This document shows, one piece after another, positions 17,157 to 25,214 of a DNA stretch of 64,000 bases; position 1 is the first letter of the stretch; every line of letters starts with the position of its first letter. Made by a program: the position numbers and the translations under genes. This DNA comes from Candidatus Eisenbacteria bacterium (GTDB lineage: Bacteria; Eisenbacteria; RBG-16-71-46; JAFGJU01), in contig JAPLKG010000005.1 of NCBI GenBank assembly GCA_026388185.1, positions 61,001 through 125,000 of the forward strand. The letters are read 5' to 3'. The notes under the pieces are model-generated. The model saw nothing but the letters and a program-made list of their open reading frames with translations, did no database searches and was not told the origin of the DNA.

Positions 17157-18176
17157 TTACTTCCGAACAATGTGCGTCCCGGTTTCCCCGCGCAACGCGC
17201 GCCCGATATTTTCGGGATTCGTGATGATCGCGTGCTTGCCGCCGGCTTCGAGAAACCCGATGATCGCTTGCATCTTGGGCGCCATCGAGCCCTTGGCAAA
17301 GTGTGTGCCTTCGGCGAGATATTGCTTGGCTTCCGCCAGCGTCATCTTGTCGATCCATTGTTGGTTGGGCTTGCCGAAGTTGATCGCCGCTTTTTCGACC
17401 GCGGTCGCAATTAAGAACAAATCGGCGTTGACTTCGGCCGCGAGCAAACTCGATGCGAAATCCTTGTCGATGACTGCGGCAGTTCCCCGATACTCACCGT
17501 CGCCCACGTCGATGACGGGAATGCCGCCGCCGCCGACGGTGATGACGATGATGCCGTCCCTGAGCAGCGCTTCGATGGTCGTCTGCTCGACGATCTCCTG
17601 GGGCAGTGGCGACGGCACGACCCGTCGCCAACCGCGCCCGGCGTCTTCAACGACGCTCCAGTCCATTTCATTCTTGCGGCGTGCCGCTTCGGCTTGATCC
17701 ATGAATCCGCCGATGGGCTTGGACGGATTCTTGAACGCCGGATCGTTTTGATCAACCAACACCTGGGTGATGATGGTCGCGCAACATTTTTTGATGCCGC
17801 GATGATGCAACTCGTTTTGGAGTGCCTGCTGCAATTCGTAGCCGATGGCGCCTTGCGTGTCCGCGCCGCACACATCGAGCGGGACTTCATGCATGCCTTC
17901 AATCTTCGCGGCGATTTCGGAACGGCGCAAGACAAAACCGACCTGGGGACCGTTCCCGTGACCGATTGCCACATCCCAGCCCTGCTCGACCATGTCGGCG
18001 ATGTGGCGTGCGGTCTCACGCAACGCGTCATGTTGATCCTCGACCGATTGATGCGCCGCGTCTTTGATGAGCGAGTTACCGCCAATCGCTACGACGGCCA
18101 ATTTGCGTTTGGGCGCGCGCTTGACGGTCTTTTTCGCTGTTGGTTTGGTTTGCTTGAGCATCTTCTTCGTTGGCAT
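17157..18176 (-). CDS. arcC: Carbamate kinase with basic N-terminal extension
   Basis: Carbamate kinase makes ATP from carbamoyl phosphate and ADP, releasing carbamate (NH3 + CO2). The 339-residue protein has the family motifs VVAIGGNSLI, IGHGNGPQVG, CGADTQGAIGYELQQAL, VVPSPLP, VTVGGGGIPVI and FAKGSMAPKMQAIIGFLE. The first about 28 residues are Lys/Thr/Pro-rich (MPTKKMLKQTKPTAKKTVKR) and exceed the usual 310-residue length; such a tail is not seen in the standard enzyme. ATG 18176 follows AAAGGAA and is favoured over ATG 18197. The gene lies downstream of two carbamoyltransferases, as in fermentative ureido-amino-acid operons (arginine deiminase or ygeW/yqeA type). Confidence 0.9.
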   Translation of the reverse strand: MPTKKMLKQTKPTAKKTVKRAPKRKLAVVAIGGNSLIKDAAHQSVEDQHDALRETARHIADMVEQGWDVAIGHGNGPQVGFVLRRSEIAAKIEGMHEVPLDVCGADTQGAIGYELQQALQNELHHRGIKKCCATIITQVLVDQNDPAFKNPSKPIGGFMDQAEAARRKNEMDWSVVEDAGRGWRRVVPSPLPQEIVEQTTIEALLRDGIIVITVGGGGIPVIDVGDGEYRGTAAVIDKDFASSLLAAEVNADLFLIATAVEKAAINFGKPNQQWIDKMTLAEAKQYLAEGTHFAKGSMAPKMQAIIGFLEAGGKHAIITNPENIGRALRGETGTHIVRK

Positions 18177-18203
18177 CTGAATTCCTTTTGAGTGCAATGG
18201 TGC

Positions 18204-18290
18204 GTTAGTTCGATAGTTTGGTAGTTTGATAGTGCGATAGCTGAACTCACCAACGAACGCACTATTTTAGGATTACACTATCGTACTAAC
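18204..18290. repeat. Nested inverted repeat between carbamoyltransferase and carbamate kinase genes
   Basis: An outer pair GTTAGTTCGATAGT (18204-18217) and ACTATCGTACTAAC (18277-18290) matches 13 of 14 bp when inverted. An inner pair ATAGTGCG (18229-18236) and CGCACTAT (18258-18265) matches 8 of 8. The outer right arm covers the stop codon of the upstream gene. In leftward mRNA it would fold into a long two-part hairpin between the two cistrons. No U-run follows, so it may set mRNA stability or differential expression rather than end transcription. It also contains short GATAGTTTG-like direct repeats. Confidence 0.65.
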
Positions 18291-19266
18291 TCATTGTGAG
18301 CGCCATTACCGCTTTTTGCGCGTGCAAACGATTCTCGGCTTCGTCGTACACGGCCGATTGCGGACCGTCCATCACGCCGTCGGTGACTTCGATGTTGCGG
18401 TCGGCGGGCAGTGGATGCATGTAAATGGCGTCCGGCTTTGCCAGCTTCATGCGGCGTTCGTCCGTGATCCACGACGAATACTTGCTGATGATCTTTGCGC
18501 CCTCTTTTTCGTCCGGCGAGTGCACCATCGCGCCCCAGGATTTGGCGTAGACAATATCGGCGTCTTTGAACGCAGCGTCCATATCGTCCGCCACCTCAAA
18601 GCCTGCGCCGAATTTCTTCGCTTGTTCGCGCGCTTGCTCCATGATCTCCGGCATCAGTTTGAATTCCGGCGGATGCGCAAGAACGACGTCCACTCCAAAG
18701 CGCGGCATTTGCAGGATGAGCGATTGCGGGACCGACATCGGCTTTTGGTACGATGAGGCATACGCCCACGACACGACCATCTTCTTGCGGCGCAAATCCC
18801 GTCCCTTCTTCTCGACGATCGTCATCAAGTCAGCGAGGCATTGGAACGGGTGATAGACGTCGCATTGCATGTTGAGAACCGGCACGCGCGATGCTTTAGC
18901 GACCGCGTTAAGGTAGCCGTTGCCCACGCGCCAGTCCACGTGGCGAATTGCGATGGCATCGAAGTAACGTCCGAAGATTTCGCCCATTTCTTTCGGCGTG
19001 TCGCCGTGCGCAATTTGCGTCGTACGCGATTCAATGAATGCGCCGTGTCCGCCGAGCTGCGCGATGCCGGCTTCGAACGAGCCGCGCGTGCGCGTGCTGG
19101 AGAAGAAGAACAGCATCGCCAGGACTTTGTCGCGCAGTATCGGGTGCAATTGATTGAGCGCGCGCTGGCGTTTCAAATCGAAGGCGACATCGAGCACGGT
19201 TTCGACTTCTTCCTTCGAGAAATCGAGATCGCCGATGAGGTCGCGACCGTGTAAGAAGGTTTGCAT
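18286..19266 (-). CDS. ygeW: YgeW-like knotted carbamoyltransferase
   Basis: A 326-residue transcarbamylase. The carbamoyl-phosphate motif SSTRTRGSFEAG is near residue 57, and HPFQCLADL near 142 replaces the usual HPxQ form. WAYASSYQKPMSVPQSL near 187 is the Pro-rich loop that forms the knot in the YgeW/AOTCase branch, and HPLPADRNIEV near 295 is the C-terminal substrate loop. Ordinary ornithine carbamoyltransferases lack the Pro-rich loop. Next to carbamate kinase it probably runs in the phosphorolytic direction, turning a ureido compound plus phosphate into an amine plus carbamoyl phosphate. The substrate is unknown; a ureidopropionate derivative fits the setting. RBS AGGAGATG precedes ATG 19266; 18 bp separate it from the upstream gene. 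Confidence 0.8.
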   Translation of the reverse strand: MQTFLHGRDLIGDLDFSKEEVETVLDVAFDLKRQRALNQLHPILRDKVLAMLFFFSSTRTRGSFEAGIAQLGGHGAFIESRTTQIAHGDTPKEMGEIFGRYFDAIAIRHVDWRVGNGYLNAVAKASRVPVLNMQCDVYHPFQCLADLMTIVEKKGRDLRRKKMVVSWAYASSYQKPMSVPQSLILQMPRFGVDVVLAHPPEFKLMPEIMEQAREQAKKFGAGFEVADDMDAAFKDADIVYAKSWGAMVHSPDEKEGAKIISKYSSWITDERRMKLAKPDAIYMHPLPADRNIEVTDGVMDGPQSAVYDEAENRLHAQKAVMALTMS

Positions 19267-19284
19267 TATGTCATCTCCTGTTTA

Positions 19285-20265
19285 CTATTCGACCGCTCCC
19301 AACACCATCGCAAGCAACGCCATGCGTATCACCACGCCGTTGAACGCTTCCTGCCAATAGCGCGCCCAGCGCGTGGTGTCGACGTCCGCCGGAATCTCGT
19401 CCATGCGCGGAAGCGAGTGGAGTAGAATCAAATCGCTCTTGGCTTTTCGCTCTAACAGCTCGCGCGTGATTTTGTAATTTGCCGGCGTGAGCGCCTTGTC
19501 CTTGGTCGCTTCTTGCCTCGCCTGTGTGTAGTCGGGCTGCACGACCGGCTCGACCAAGATGACGTCCGCGTCCGCAATCGCCTGCTCGACGTGATCGGCT
19601 TCGCGGAAGTTGAGCGAGTACTGTCTGAAATCGGCCTTGTACTCTTCCGGCATGCGCATGTCGGGTGACTTGGGAAAGAGCGCGTCGGGGCCCGGCGAGA
19701 CGAACGTGACCGGGCAGTCGAATTGTGAGAGCGCGTAACCAAGCGAGTGCATCGTGCGCATCCGCATGTCGCCGACAGCGAGCCATTTCAAACCATCGAT
19801 GCGTCCCCTTTCGCGCAAGACGGTGTAGAGATCGCTGAGAACTTGCGTCGGGTGTTCACCCCAGCCGTCGCCGCCGTTGATGATCGGCACGCTCGCCCAT
19901 TTGGCCGCTTCTTGCGGCGCGCCTTTTTGGAAATGGCGCATCGCGATTACGTCGCCGTAGAACTCGAGCATCTTGACGGTGTCCTTGATCGATTCCTGAT
20001 AAAAGTCCCCGGCGCGCGTCATCTTGAAGTCGGCAAACCCGGTGACGTGCCCGCCAAGGCGATGCATCGCAGCTTCGTGCGCGAGGCGCGTGCGCGTGCT
20101 GGCCTGAAAGAACGCGGCGACGAGCGTTTTCTCCTTCAGCATGTCGACGTTCTTGCGCCCGCGCGCGATCACTTCCATTTTTTCCGCAACGCCGAACACG
20201 TGAAAGAACTCGTTGCGTTCAAACTCCTTGAGCGACAGAATGTCGCGACCTGCAAAACTACGCAT
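19285..20265 (-). CDS. Aspartate-carbamoyltransferase-like enzyme
   Basis: A 326-residue transcarbamylase closest to PyrB: FQASTRTRLAHEAAM near residue 54, EHPTQVLSDLYT near 140, and SLPRMDEIPADVD near 282, where PyrB normally has HPLPR. A GDMRMRTMHSLG segment matches the GDxxxxRTxHSL of ATCases. No pyrI, pyrC or other pyrimidine-synthesis gene is near. It is the first gene of a leftward operon with a second carbamoyltransferase and carbamate kinase. That makes a catabolic role more likely than UMP synthesis, but pyrB cannot be excluded. RBS AAGGAGG lies before ATG 20265. Confidence 0.7.
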   Translation of the reverse strand: MRSFAGRDILSLKEFERNEFFHVFGVAEKMEVIARGRKNVDMLKEKTLVAAFFQASTRTRLAHEAAMHRLGGHVTGFADFKMTRAGDFYQESIKDTVKMLEFYGDVIAMRHFQKGAPQEAAKWASVPIINGGDGWGEHPTQVLSDLYTVLRERGRIDGLKWLAVGDMRMRTMHSLGYALSQFDCPVTFVSPGPDALFPKSPDMRMPEEYKADFRQYSLNFREADHVEQAIADADVILVEPVVQPDYTQARQEATKDKALTPANYKITRELLERKAKSDLILLHSLPRMDEIPADVDTTRWARYWQEAFNGVVIRMALLAMVLGAVE

Positions 20266-20414
20266 CGCAAATCCTCCTTGTTTGATTTGTCATTCCGAGG
20301 AGCTTGGTCAGTTCTTGTCGGAAAATGCAAATCTGAGCCGTAAACCTGCGTTGGGACACCGAAGGTGTGGGATGGTCGTTGCCAGACAACCCTCGTCCCC
20401 CGGAGTTTCGGATG

Positions 20415-20443
20415 ATTATAGACCATTACGCTTGTCCTGACAA
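20415..20443 (-). promoter_or_regulatory. Leftward sigma-70 promoter of the carbamoyltransferase operon
   Basis: Reading the minus strand, TTGTCA (20443-20438) and a perfect TATAAT (20420-20415) are separated by exactly 17 bp. The expected start is near 20408, giving a leader of about 140 nt before ATG 20265. Confidence 0.65.
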
Positions 20444-20545
20444 CCTTAATGACCGTGTGATCGCGCCGGCACACGAACATCGTTGGACGAGCGGAATGGC
20501 GCAAAGAGACCGAGAGCTTTCCCGTGTGACGCGCGGAAAATTGCC

Positions 20546-20573
20546 TTGCAAGACGCGGATTCGCTGATATATT
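20546..20573 (+). promoter_or_regulatory. Possible rightward promoter of the mocA-hydroxylase operon
   Basis: TTGCAA (20546-20551) and TATATT (20568-20573) with a 16-bp spacer lie about 50 bp upstream of ATG 20624. Confidence 0.4.
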
Positions 20574-20623
20574 TCTAGTAGTTACGGGACCACTGAAGAG
20601 CCTCGAACACGCAACGGAGGGCT

Positions 20624-21259
20624 ATGACTTCTGAAAGCACGGGCATCGCCGGGATAATCTTGGCCGCGGGAGAAGGAAAGCGCATAGGCAAGAACAAGGC
20701 GCTGCTCGAAATCGGAGGGATCAAGTCCTTGGAGAAGGTGGCGACTTGCATGTGCGGTGCGGGTTGCGATCCGGTGATAGTCGTGGGTGGGGCTGAAGCC
20801 GACAGCGTGAGTGAAGAAGCCGCGCGACTCGGGGTCCGGTTCATCCAGAACGAAAATTGGCAGAGGGGGCAGTTCTCCTCCCTCAAGGTCGGGACGTCAC
20901 AACTGGCGAGCGTGGTGGGAGCTGGAAGGGGAGCGGGAACGGGGAAGAGTACGCAGGTGGGCGGAGCCATGGTGGCGCTGGTGGACCATCCTCTCGTAAA
21001 GAGAGAAACGTATCAAGTTCTTGTCGGAACGTCTCGGAAGTTTTCGGGAAGAATCATTGTTCCGACCTACCAGGAGAGACGAGGTCATCCGGTGGTTGTT
21101 CCCCGAGACGTCATGACAGAGATAGTGAACTCTCCGGATGGCATGACGCTCCGGGACATCATAAGAAAACACGACCACCTCGTGCTCGAGCAGGCCGTTG
21201 ACGATGCCGGGATTCTGACGGACATCGACACGGAGGCGGACTTGAGGCGGGCCGGATAG
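20624..21259 (+). CDS. mocA: MocA-like molybdenum cofactor cytidylyltransferase
   Basis: A 211-residue nucleotidyltransferase. ILAAGEGKRIGKNKALLEIGG at the N-terminus is the nucleotide-binding LAAGxGxRxGxxK motif, NENWQRGQFSSLKVG near 79 matches the MocA NxxWxxGxxSSL box, and VALVDHPLV near 119 has the metal-binding DxP-type site; RRGHPVVV follows. MocA adds CMP to Mo-molybdopterin for xanthine-dehydrogenase-family enzymes. It is first in an operon with two such enzymes, so it most likely matures them. A Gly-rich insert (GAGRGAGTGKSTQVGG) before the DHP motif is longer than usual. E. coli YgfJ is the counterpart in the ygfK-ssnA region. Confidence 0.85.
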   Translation: MTSESTGIAGIILAAGEGKRIGKNKALLEIGGIKSLEKVATCMCGAGCDPVIVVGGAEADSVSEEAARLGVRFIQNENWQRGQFSSLKVGTSQLASVVGAGRGAGTGKSTQVGGAMVALVDHPLVKRETYQVLVGTSRKFSGRIIVPTYQERRGHPVVVPRDVMTEIVNSPDGMTLRDIIRKHDHLVLEQAVDDAGILTDIDTEADLRRAG

Positions 21260-21280
21260 ACTGGAAAGGACACACATCTA

Positions 21281-23752
21281 ATGACCGTAATCGGAAGGCG
21301 AGTGAAGAGATCCGAGGGAGTCGAGCGCGTCACCGGGGCGGGGCTTTTCACCGACGATCTCAATTACCCGGGCATGCTGCACGCCGCCGTCGTCCGCTCG
21401 CCCGTCGCCAGGGGACTCGTACAAGGGATTGACACCGGGAGCGCCCTCAATATGAAAGGCGTCGAGGGAGTATTCACGTTCAGAGACATTCCCGGCCGCA
21501 ACAGCATCCCGATTATCCTGGACGATCAGCCGTTTCTCGCAGAGAAGTATGTGAACTACGTCGGAGAGCCGATAGCCGTGGTCGTTGCCTGTGATCGTCC
21601 CACTGCCAGGGCCGCGGCTCTGGCGGTCGAAGTCACGATTAAGAAACTCCCGCCCATTCTTTCTCTCATGGAGGCTCGCAATCATCCCACGATCAAGCTT
21701 TTCGGCGAAGATAACGTGTTCAGGCAACTCAAGATCAGGCGAGGCGACACGAAGAGGGCCTTCGCGTCATGTGACGTCATCGTCGAGAACGAATATCGCA
21801 CTCCCTATCAGGAGCACGCTTACATCGAGCCGCTGGCCATGATCGCCATCCCTCATCCCGACGGCAGGATGGAGATAAGAGGTTCGATGCAGTGCCCGTT
21901 TTACGTGCGGAACGCCGTCACGAGAGTACTGGCGCTGCCGGAGAGCGATGTTTGGGTGATACAGACTGCGACGGGCGGTGCTTTCGGCGGGAAGGAAGAC
22001 GTGCCCTCACTTCTCGCGTGTCAGGCCGCTTTGCCGGCGTGGAAGCTCAAGAGGCCGATCAAGCTCGTCTACGACCGTACCGAAGACATGATGTCTTCGT
22101 CCAAGCGTCATCCCAGTTGGGTGCGTTACAAATCTGGAGCGTCGAAAGATGGAACGCTGAAGGCGGTGAAAGTGGAGTATGTCATTGACGGAGGGGCTTA
22201 TTCGACGCTGTCGCCGGCGGTGCTGTTTCGAGGAACTGTCCACGCGGCGGGGCCGTATAGATGCGAGAACGTCAAGGTGGACAGCTACGTCGTCGCGACG
22301 AACAAGGTGCCGACAGGCGCATTCCGTGGGTTCGGCTCGCCACAGATACTTTTCGCCGCGGAATCTCAGATGGATATTCTGGCCGAGAAGCTCGGTCTCG
22401 ATCCTGTTGAGTTCAGGCGCAGGAATCTGCTCAGGGTTGGTGACACGACTGCCACCGGGCAGAGGCTTCTAAACAGTGTCGGCCTGGAAGAGACTCTCGA
22501 CAAGGTGCTTCAATCCTCCGCGTGGTGTCCTCGCGCGAAAGAGCGTGCGGACAAGGATGGCGGCAAAGATACAGGCAAGGCCCGGCGCAGAGATGAAGGC
22601 AGTGAAGACGACCGAATTCGGAACGAGGAGGGCAACACCGGGTTTGGCCTCTCCACCATCTTCTACGGGGTTGGTCTCGGTGCTGCTGGAAAGTATCTCG
22701 CGCGCACCGGCGCGAACGTCATTCTGCACTCCGATGGTTCGGTTCTGTTTTCCGTAGGGACTACCGAGCTCGGACAGGGGATGACCACCGTTCTCTCGCA
22801 GATAGTCGCGGACGGGCTTGGCGTACCGTTTGAGTGCGTGCGCATGACGGCTCCCGACACGAGTCGCGTGCCGGATTCCGGTCCGACGGTCGCCTCGCGG
22901 TCAACCACGATGTCTGGCAACGCGCTCAATAACGCTTGCAGGAAGATAAAGGACGTTCTTGTCGGAGAAGCCTCCGAGATGCTGGGCTGCCCGGCAGATC
23001 AGATAAGAATGGACGAAGGTGTCGTGACAGCGGGAGGGAGCCTGCGGGACGCGACTCTGCGGAGTGCAGCGGGGGAATCAGCGGGAGGTTTGGAGGGGAA
23101 GGCTTTCCCCGAGACTAAGACCTCGCTGTCTATTAATGATGTGATCAAATCGTGCGTGCAGAAACGAAAACCGCTCTCTGCCGACGGTTGGTACGCTTCG
23201 CCACCGACAAACTTCGATAACGAAACCGGGCAGGGCGACGCCTACGTAGTCTATGCTTGGGCCACAAACTTGGTCAAGGCGAGAGTGGACAGGGAAACGG
23301 GCGAAGTGTCGGTTCTGAAGGTGTGGTCGGCCCACGACGTCGGCAAGGCGATAAACCCATCGTCTGCGGAGGGCCAGATAGAAGGCGGTGTGCTCCAGGG
23401 TATCGGTTATGCTCTGACTGAAGACATGTCCGTTGATTCCGCCGGTCGCATTTTGAACCCCGACTTTTCCACCTACATAATCCCGACCGCGGAAGATGGC
23501 CCGGAGATAGTCTCGATAATCGTCGAGCACCCTTATCCCGAAGGGCCGGATGGCGCAAAGGGATTCGCCGAGCAGCCGCTCATGGGAATCGCGCCGGCAG
23601 TTGCCAACGCGGTCTACGACGCAGTGGGCGTGCGAATAACCGATCTGCCGCTCACTCCCGAGAAGGTCTGGAGAGCCCTGAAGGAGAAAGAAACTCACGA
23701 GGGCAAGCGCGGCAAAGCGGACTTAGGTGCAAGGACCCGGAAGAAGACATGA
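21281..23752 (+). CDS. Xanthine-dehydrogenase-family Mo-binding large subunit (set 1)
   Basis: An 823-residue molybdopterin-binding subunit. The N-terminal hammerhead domain (VTGAGLFTDDL) is followed by Moco-binding loops GGAFGGKED near 228, FRGFGSPQ near 350, and TELGQGMTTVLSQIVADGLG near 495. GAKGFAEQPLMGIAPAVANAV near the C-terminus carries the expected catalytic Glu. It should hydroxylate an N-heterocycle or aldehyde using water, passing electrons to the 2Fe-2S and FAD subunits encoded next. Two hydrophilic inserts stand out: residues about 423-450 (KDGGKDTGKARRRDEGSEDD) and about 595-610. The stop overlaps the next gene by 4 nt. The substrate cannot be assigned; xanthine, hypoxanthine or a related purine is likely from context. 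Confidence 0.88.
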   Translation: MTVIGRRVKRSEGVERVTGAGLFTDDLNYPGMLHAAVVRSPVARGLVQGIDTGSALNMKGVEGVFTFRDIPGRNSIPIILDDQPFLAEKYVNYVGEPIAVVVACDRPTARAAALAVEVTIKKLPPILSLMEARNHPTIKLFGEDNVFRQLKIRRGDTKRAFASCDVIVENEYRTPYQEHAYIEPLAMIAIPHPDGRMEIRGSMQCPFYVRNAVTRVLALPESDVWVIQTATGGAFGGKEDVPSLLACQAALPAWKLKRPIKLVYDRTEDMMSSSKRHPSWVRYKSGASKDGTLKAVKVEYVIDGGAYSTLSPAVLFRGTVHAAGPYRCENVKVDSYVVATNKVPTGAFRGFGSPQILFAAESQMDILAEKLGLDPVEFRRRNLLRVGDTTATGQRLLNSVGLEETLDKVLQSSAWCPRAKERADKDGGKDTGKARRRDEGSEDDRIRNEEGNTGFGLSTIFYGVGLGAAGKYLARTGANVILHSDGSVLFSVGTTELGQGMTTVLSQIVADGLGVPFECVRMTAPDTSRVPDSGPTVASRSTTMSGNALNNACRKIKDVLVGEASEMLGCPADQIRMDEGVVTAGGSLRDATLRSAAGESAGGLEGKAFPETKTSLSINDVIKSCVQKRKPLSADGWYASPPTNFDNETGQGDAYVVYAWATNLVKARVDRETGEVSVLKVWSAHDVGKAINPSSAEGQIEGGVLQGIGYALTEDMSVDSAGRILNPDFSTYIIPTAEDGPEIVSIIVEHPYPEGPDGAKGFAEQPLMGIAPAVANAVYDAVGVRITDLPLTPEKVWRALKEKETHEGKRGKADLGARTRKKT

Positions 23753-24285
23753 AACTGTCATTTAGGTTGAACGGGACAGACACCGTGCTCGACGTCTCAG
23801 GCTACGAGCGTCTGATAGATCTCTTGCGTGAGAGACTGGGTCTCTTCGGCACGAAGGAGGGTTGTGGAAAGGGTGAGTGCGGTGCGTGCACGGTCCTTTT
23901 GGACGGGGCTCCGGTGTGCTCTTGCCTCTTGCTCTCGTCGCAGCTCGCCGGCAGAGAAGTCACGACAATAGAAGGACTGGCGAAGAGAGACAGGCTACAT
24001 CCGGTCCAGGAGGCGTTCACCGAGACAGGCGCGGTGCAATGCGGTTTCTGCACGCCGGGAATGGTGCTTTCAGCAGTTGCACTTCTCAACGAAAATCCCG
24101 ATCCCTCGAGACAAGAAATCAAGAGGGCTCTTTCAGGCAATCTCTGCCGCTGCACCGGATACAAGAAGATATTCGAGGCCGTGGAACTGGCCGCAAAGAA
24201 CATGAAAGGATCGAGCAAGGGGATGAAGCCGGGGAGGAGAGTCGCTCGTAGTAAACGAGGGAGAGCACGGCAGAGCCGCGCGTAA
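23749..24285 (+). CDS. Xanthine-dehydrogenase-family [2Fe-2S] small subunit (set 1)
   Basis: A 178-residue iron-sulfur subunit. The plant-type cluster motif CGKGECGACTVLLDGAPVCSC is near residue 40 and the second cluster CGFCTPGM ... CRCTGYKKI is at about 99-145. It carries electrons from the molybdenum site to FAD. The last about 25 residues (KGMKPGRRVARSKRGRARQS) are a strongly basic tail that extends past the usual end of the family. It overlaps the upstream large subunit by 4 nt. Confidence 0.9.
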   Translation: MKLSFRLNGTDTVLDVSGYERLIDLLRERLGLFGTKEGCGKGECGACTVLLDGAPVCSCLLLSSQLAGREVTTIEGLAKRDRLHPVQEAFTETGAVQCGFCTPGMVLSAVALLNENPDPSRQEIKRALSGNLCRCTGYKKIFEAVELAAKNMKGSSKGMKPGRRVARSKRGRARQSRA

Positions 24286-24313
24286 TTGGTAGCGAAAAGT
24301 TCTGAGGAATGGT

Positions 24314-25177
24314 GTGAGCATGACAGACGCTGCGATCATCAGTGTTTCGACGTTGAATCAGGCTCTCAAGGCAATGGCACAGAAGAACGTCGTCGCTCTG
24401 GCAGGTGGAACCGACGTGCTTGTCAGACTGCACGACGTCGTCGATCGTCCATGGCCCAGGCTGCTTGTGTTGGAAGGGGTCAAGCCGCTCCACAGAATGA
24501 CGGTGAAAGATGACCGCATCTTGCTGGGGCCTCTTCTCACCTTCGCCGACATTGCGAAATCGGCCGGCCTGAGAAAGTTCGCGCCACAACTCGTTGAGGC
24601 GGCTTCGCTGGCGGGGTCGGTCCTCATAAGAAATCGCGGCACGATCGGTGGGAATGTCGCACACGCTTCTCCGGCCGGCGATCTAATCCCTCCTCTGTTC
24701 GTGCTTTCGGCGAGACTTGAATTGTCGTCCGTCAACGGCAAACGCTACGTATCAATCGAAGACTTCGTCAAGGGGCCGGGATTGACCGCTCTCAAGGCTA
24801 ACGAGCTGATCACGTCCATAATCCTTGAGAAATGCGGAAGCCACGGGTTCTATCTTCGGCTTGCGGCCAGAAGGGCCTTGGCCATCAGCAAGGTCTCGGT
24901 GGCTGCGAATCTCTCCGTGCGACGGGAGAAAGTGGACAGAATAAAGGTTGCCCTCGGTGCGGTGGCTCCAACTGTGGTGAGGGCATTGCGGACCGAAGAT
25001 TACTTGCTGGGCAGGGAGTTGACGGACGGCACCATCTCAGTCGCGTGTTCCATTGCCAAGAACGAAGCAACGCCCATAACGGACATACGTTCCGACGCAG
25101 AGTACAGGCGAGGAATGGTGGCCGTTCTATTGCGAAGGGGTCTCGCGCGAATCGCACACACAGGGACCCGGGCTTGA
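24314..25177 (+). CDS. Xanthine-dehydrogenase-family FAD subunit (set 1)
   Basis: A 287-residue FAD-binding subunit (XdhB/CoxM type). LAGGTDVLVRL near residue 35 and IRNRGTIGGNVAHASPAGDLIPPL near 105 are the two FAD-binding loops. It passes electrons from [2Fe-2S] centres to NAD or another acceptor. Start is GTG 24314 or ATG 24320; GAGG lies just upstream. No [4Fe-4S] insertion as in 4-hydroxybenzoyl-CoA reductase is visible. Order here is large, small, FAD. Confidence 0.87.
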   Translation: MSMTDAAIISVSTLNQALKAMAQKNVVALAGGTDVLVRLHDVVDRPWPRLLVLEGVKPLHRMTVKDDRILLGPLLTFADIAKSAGLRKFAPQLVEAASLAGSVLIRNRGTIGGNVAHASPAGDLIPPLFVLSARLELSSVNGKRYVSIEDFVKGPGLTALKANELITSIILEKCGSHGFYLRLAARRALAISKVSVAANLSVRREKVDRIKVALGAVAPTVVRALRTEDYLLGRELTDGTISVACSIAKNEATPITDIRSDAEYRRGMVAVLLRRGLARIAHTGTRA

Positions 25178-25214
25178 TGGCGTGGCTGATCGGCTGGACG
25201 ACAGAAGGACTCTC

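Larger units (their letters stand above)
20266..20623. other. Divergent intergenic control region
   Basis: A 358-bp spacer between the leftward carbamoyltransferase operon and the rightward MocA/hydroxylase operon. It holds a strong leftward promoter and a weaker rightward one, described separately. No gene was recognised. The sequence style changes within it, so it is also the most likely place for a transfer or assembly junction. Confidence 0.55.
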
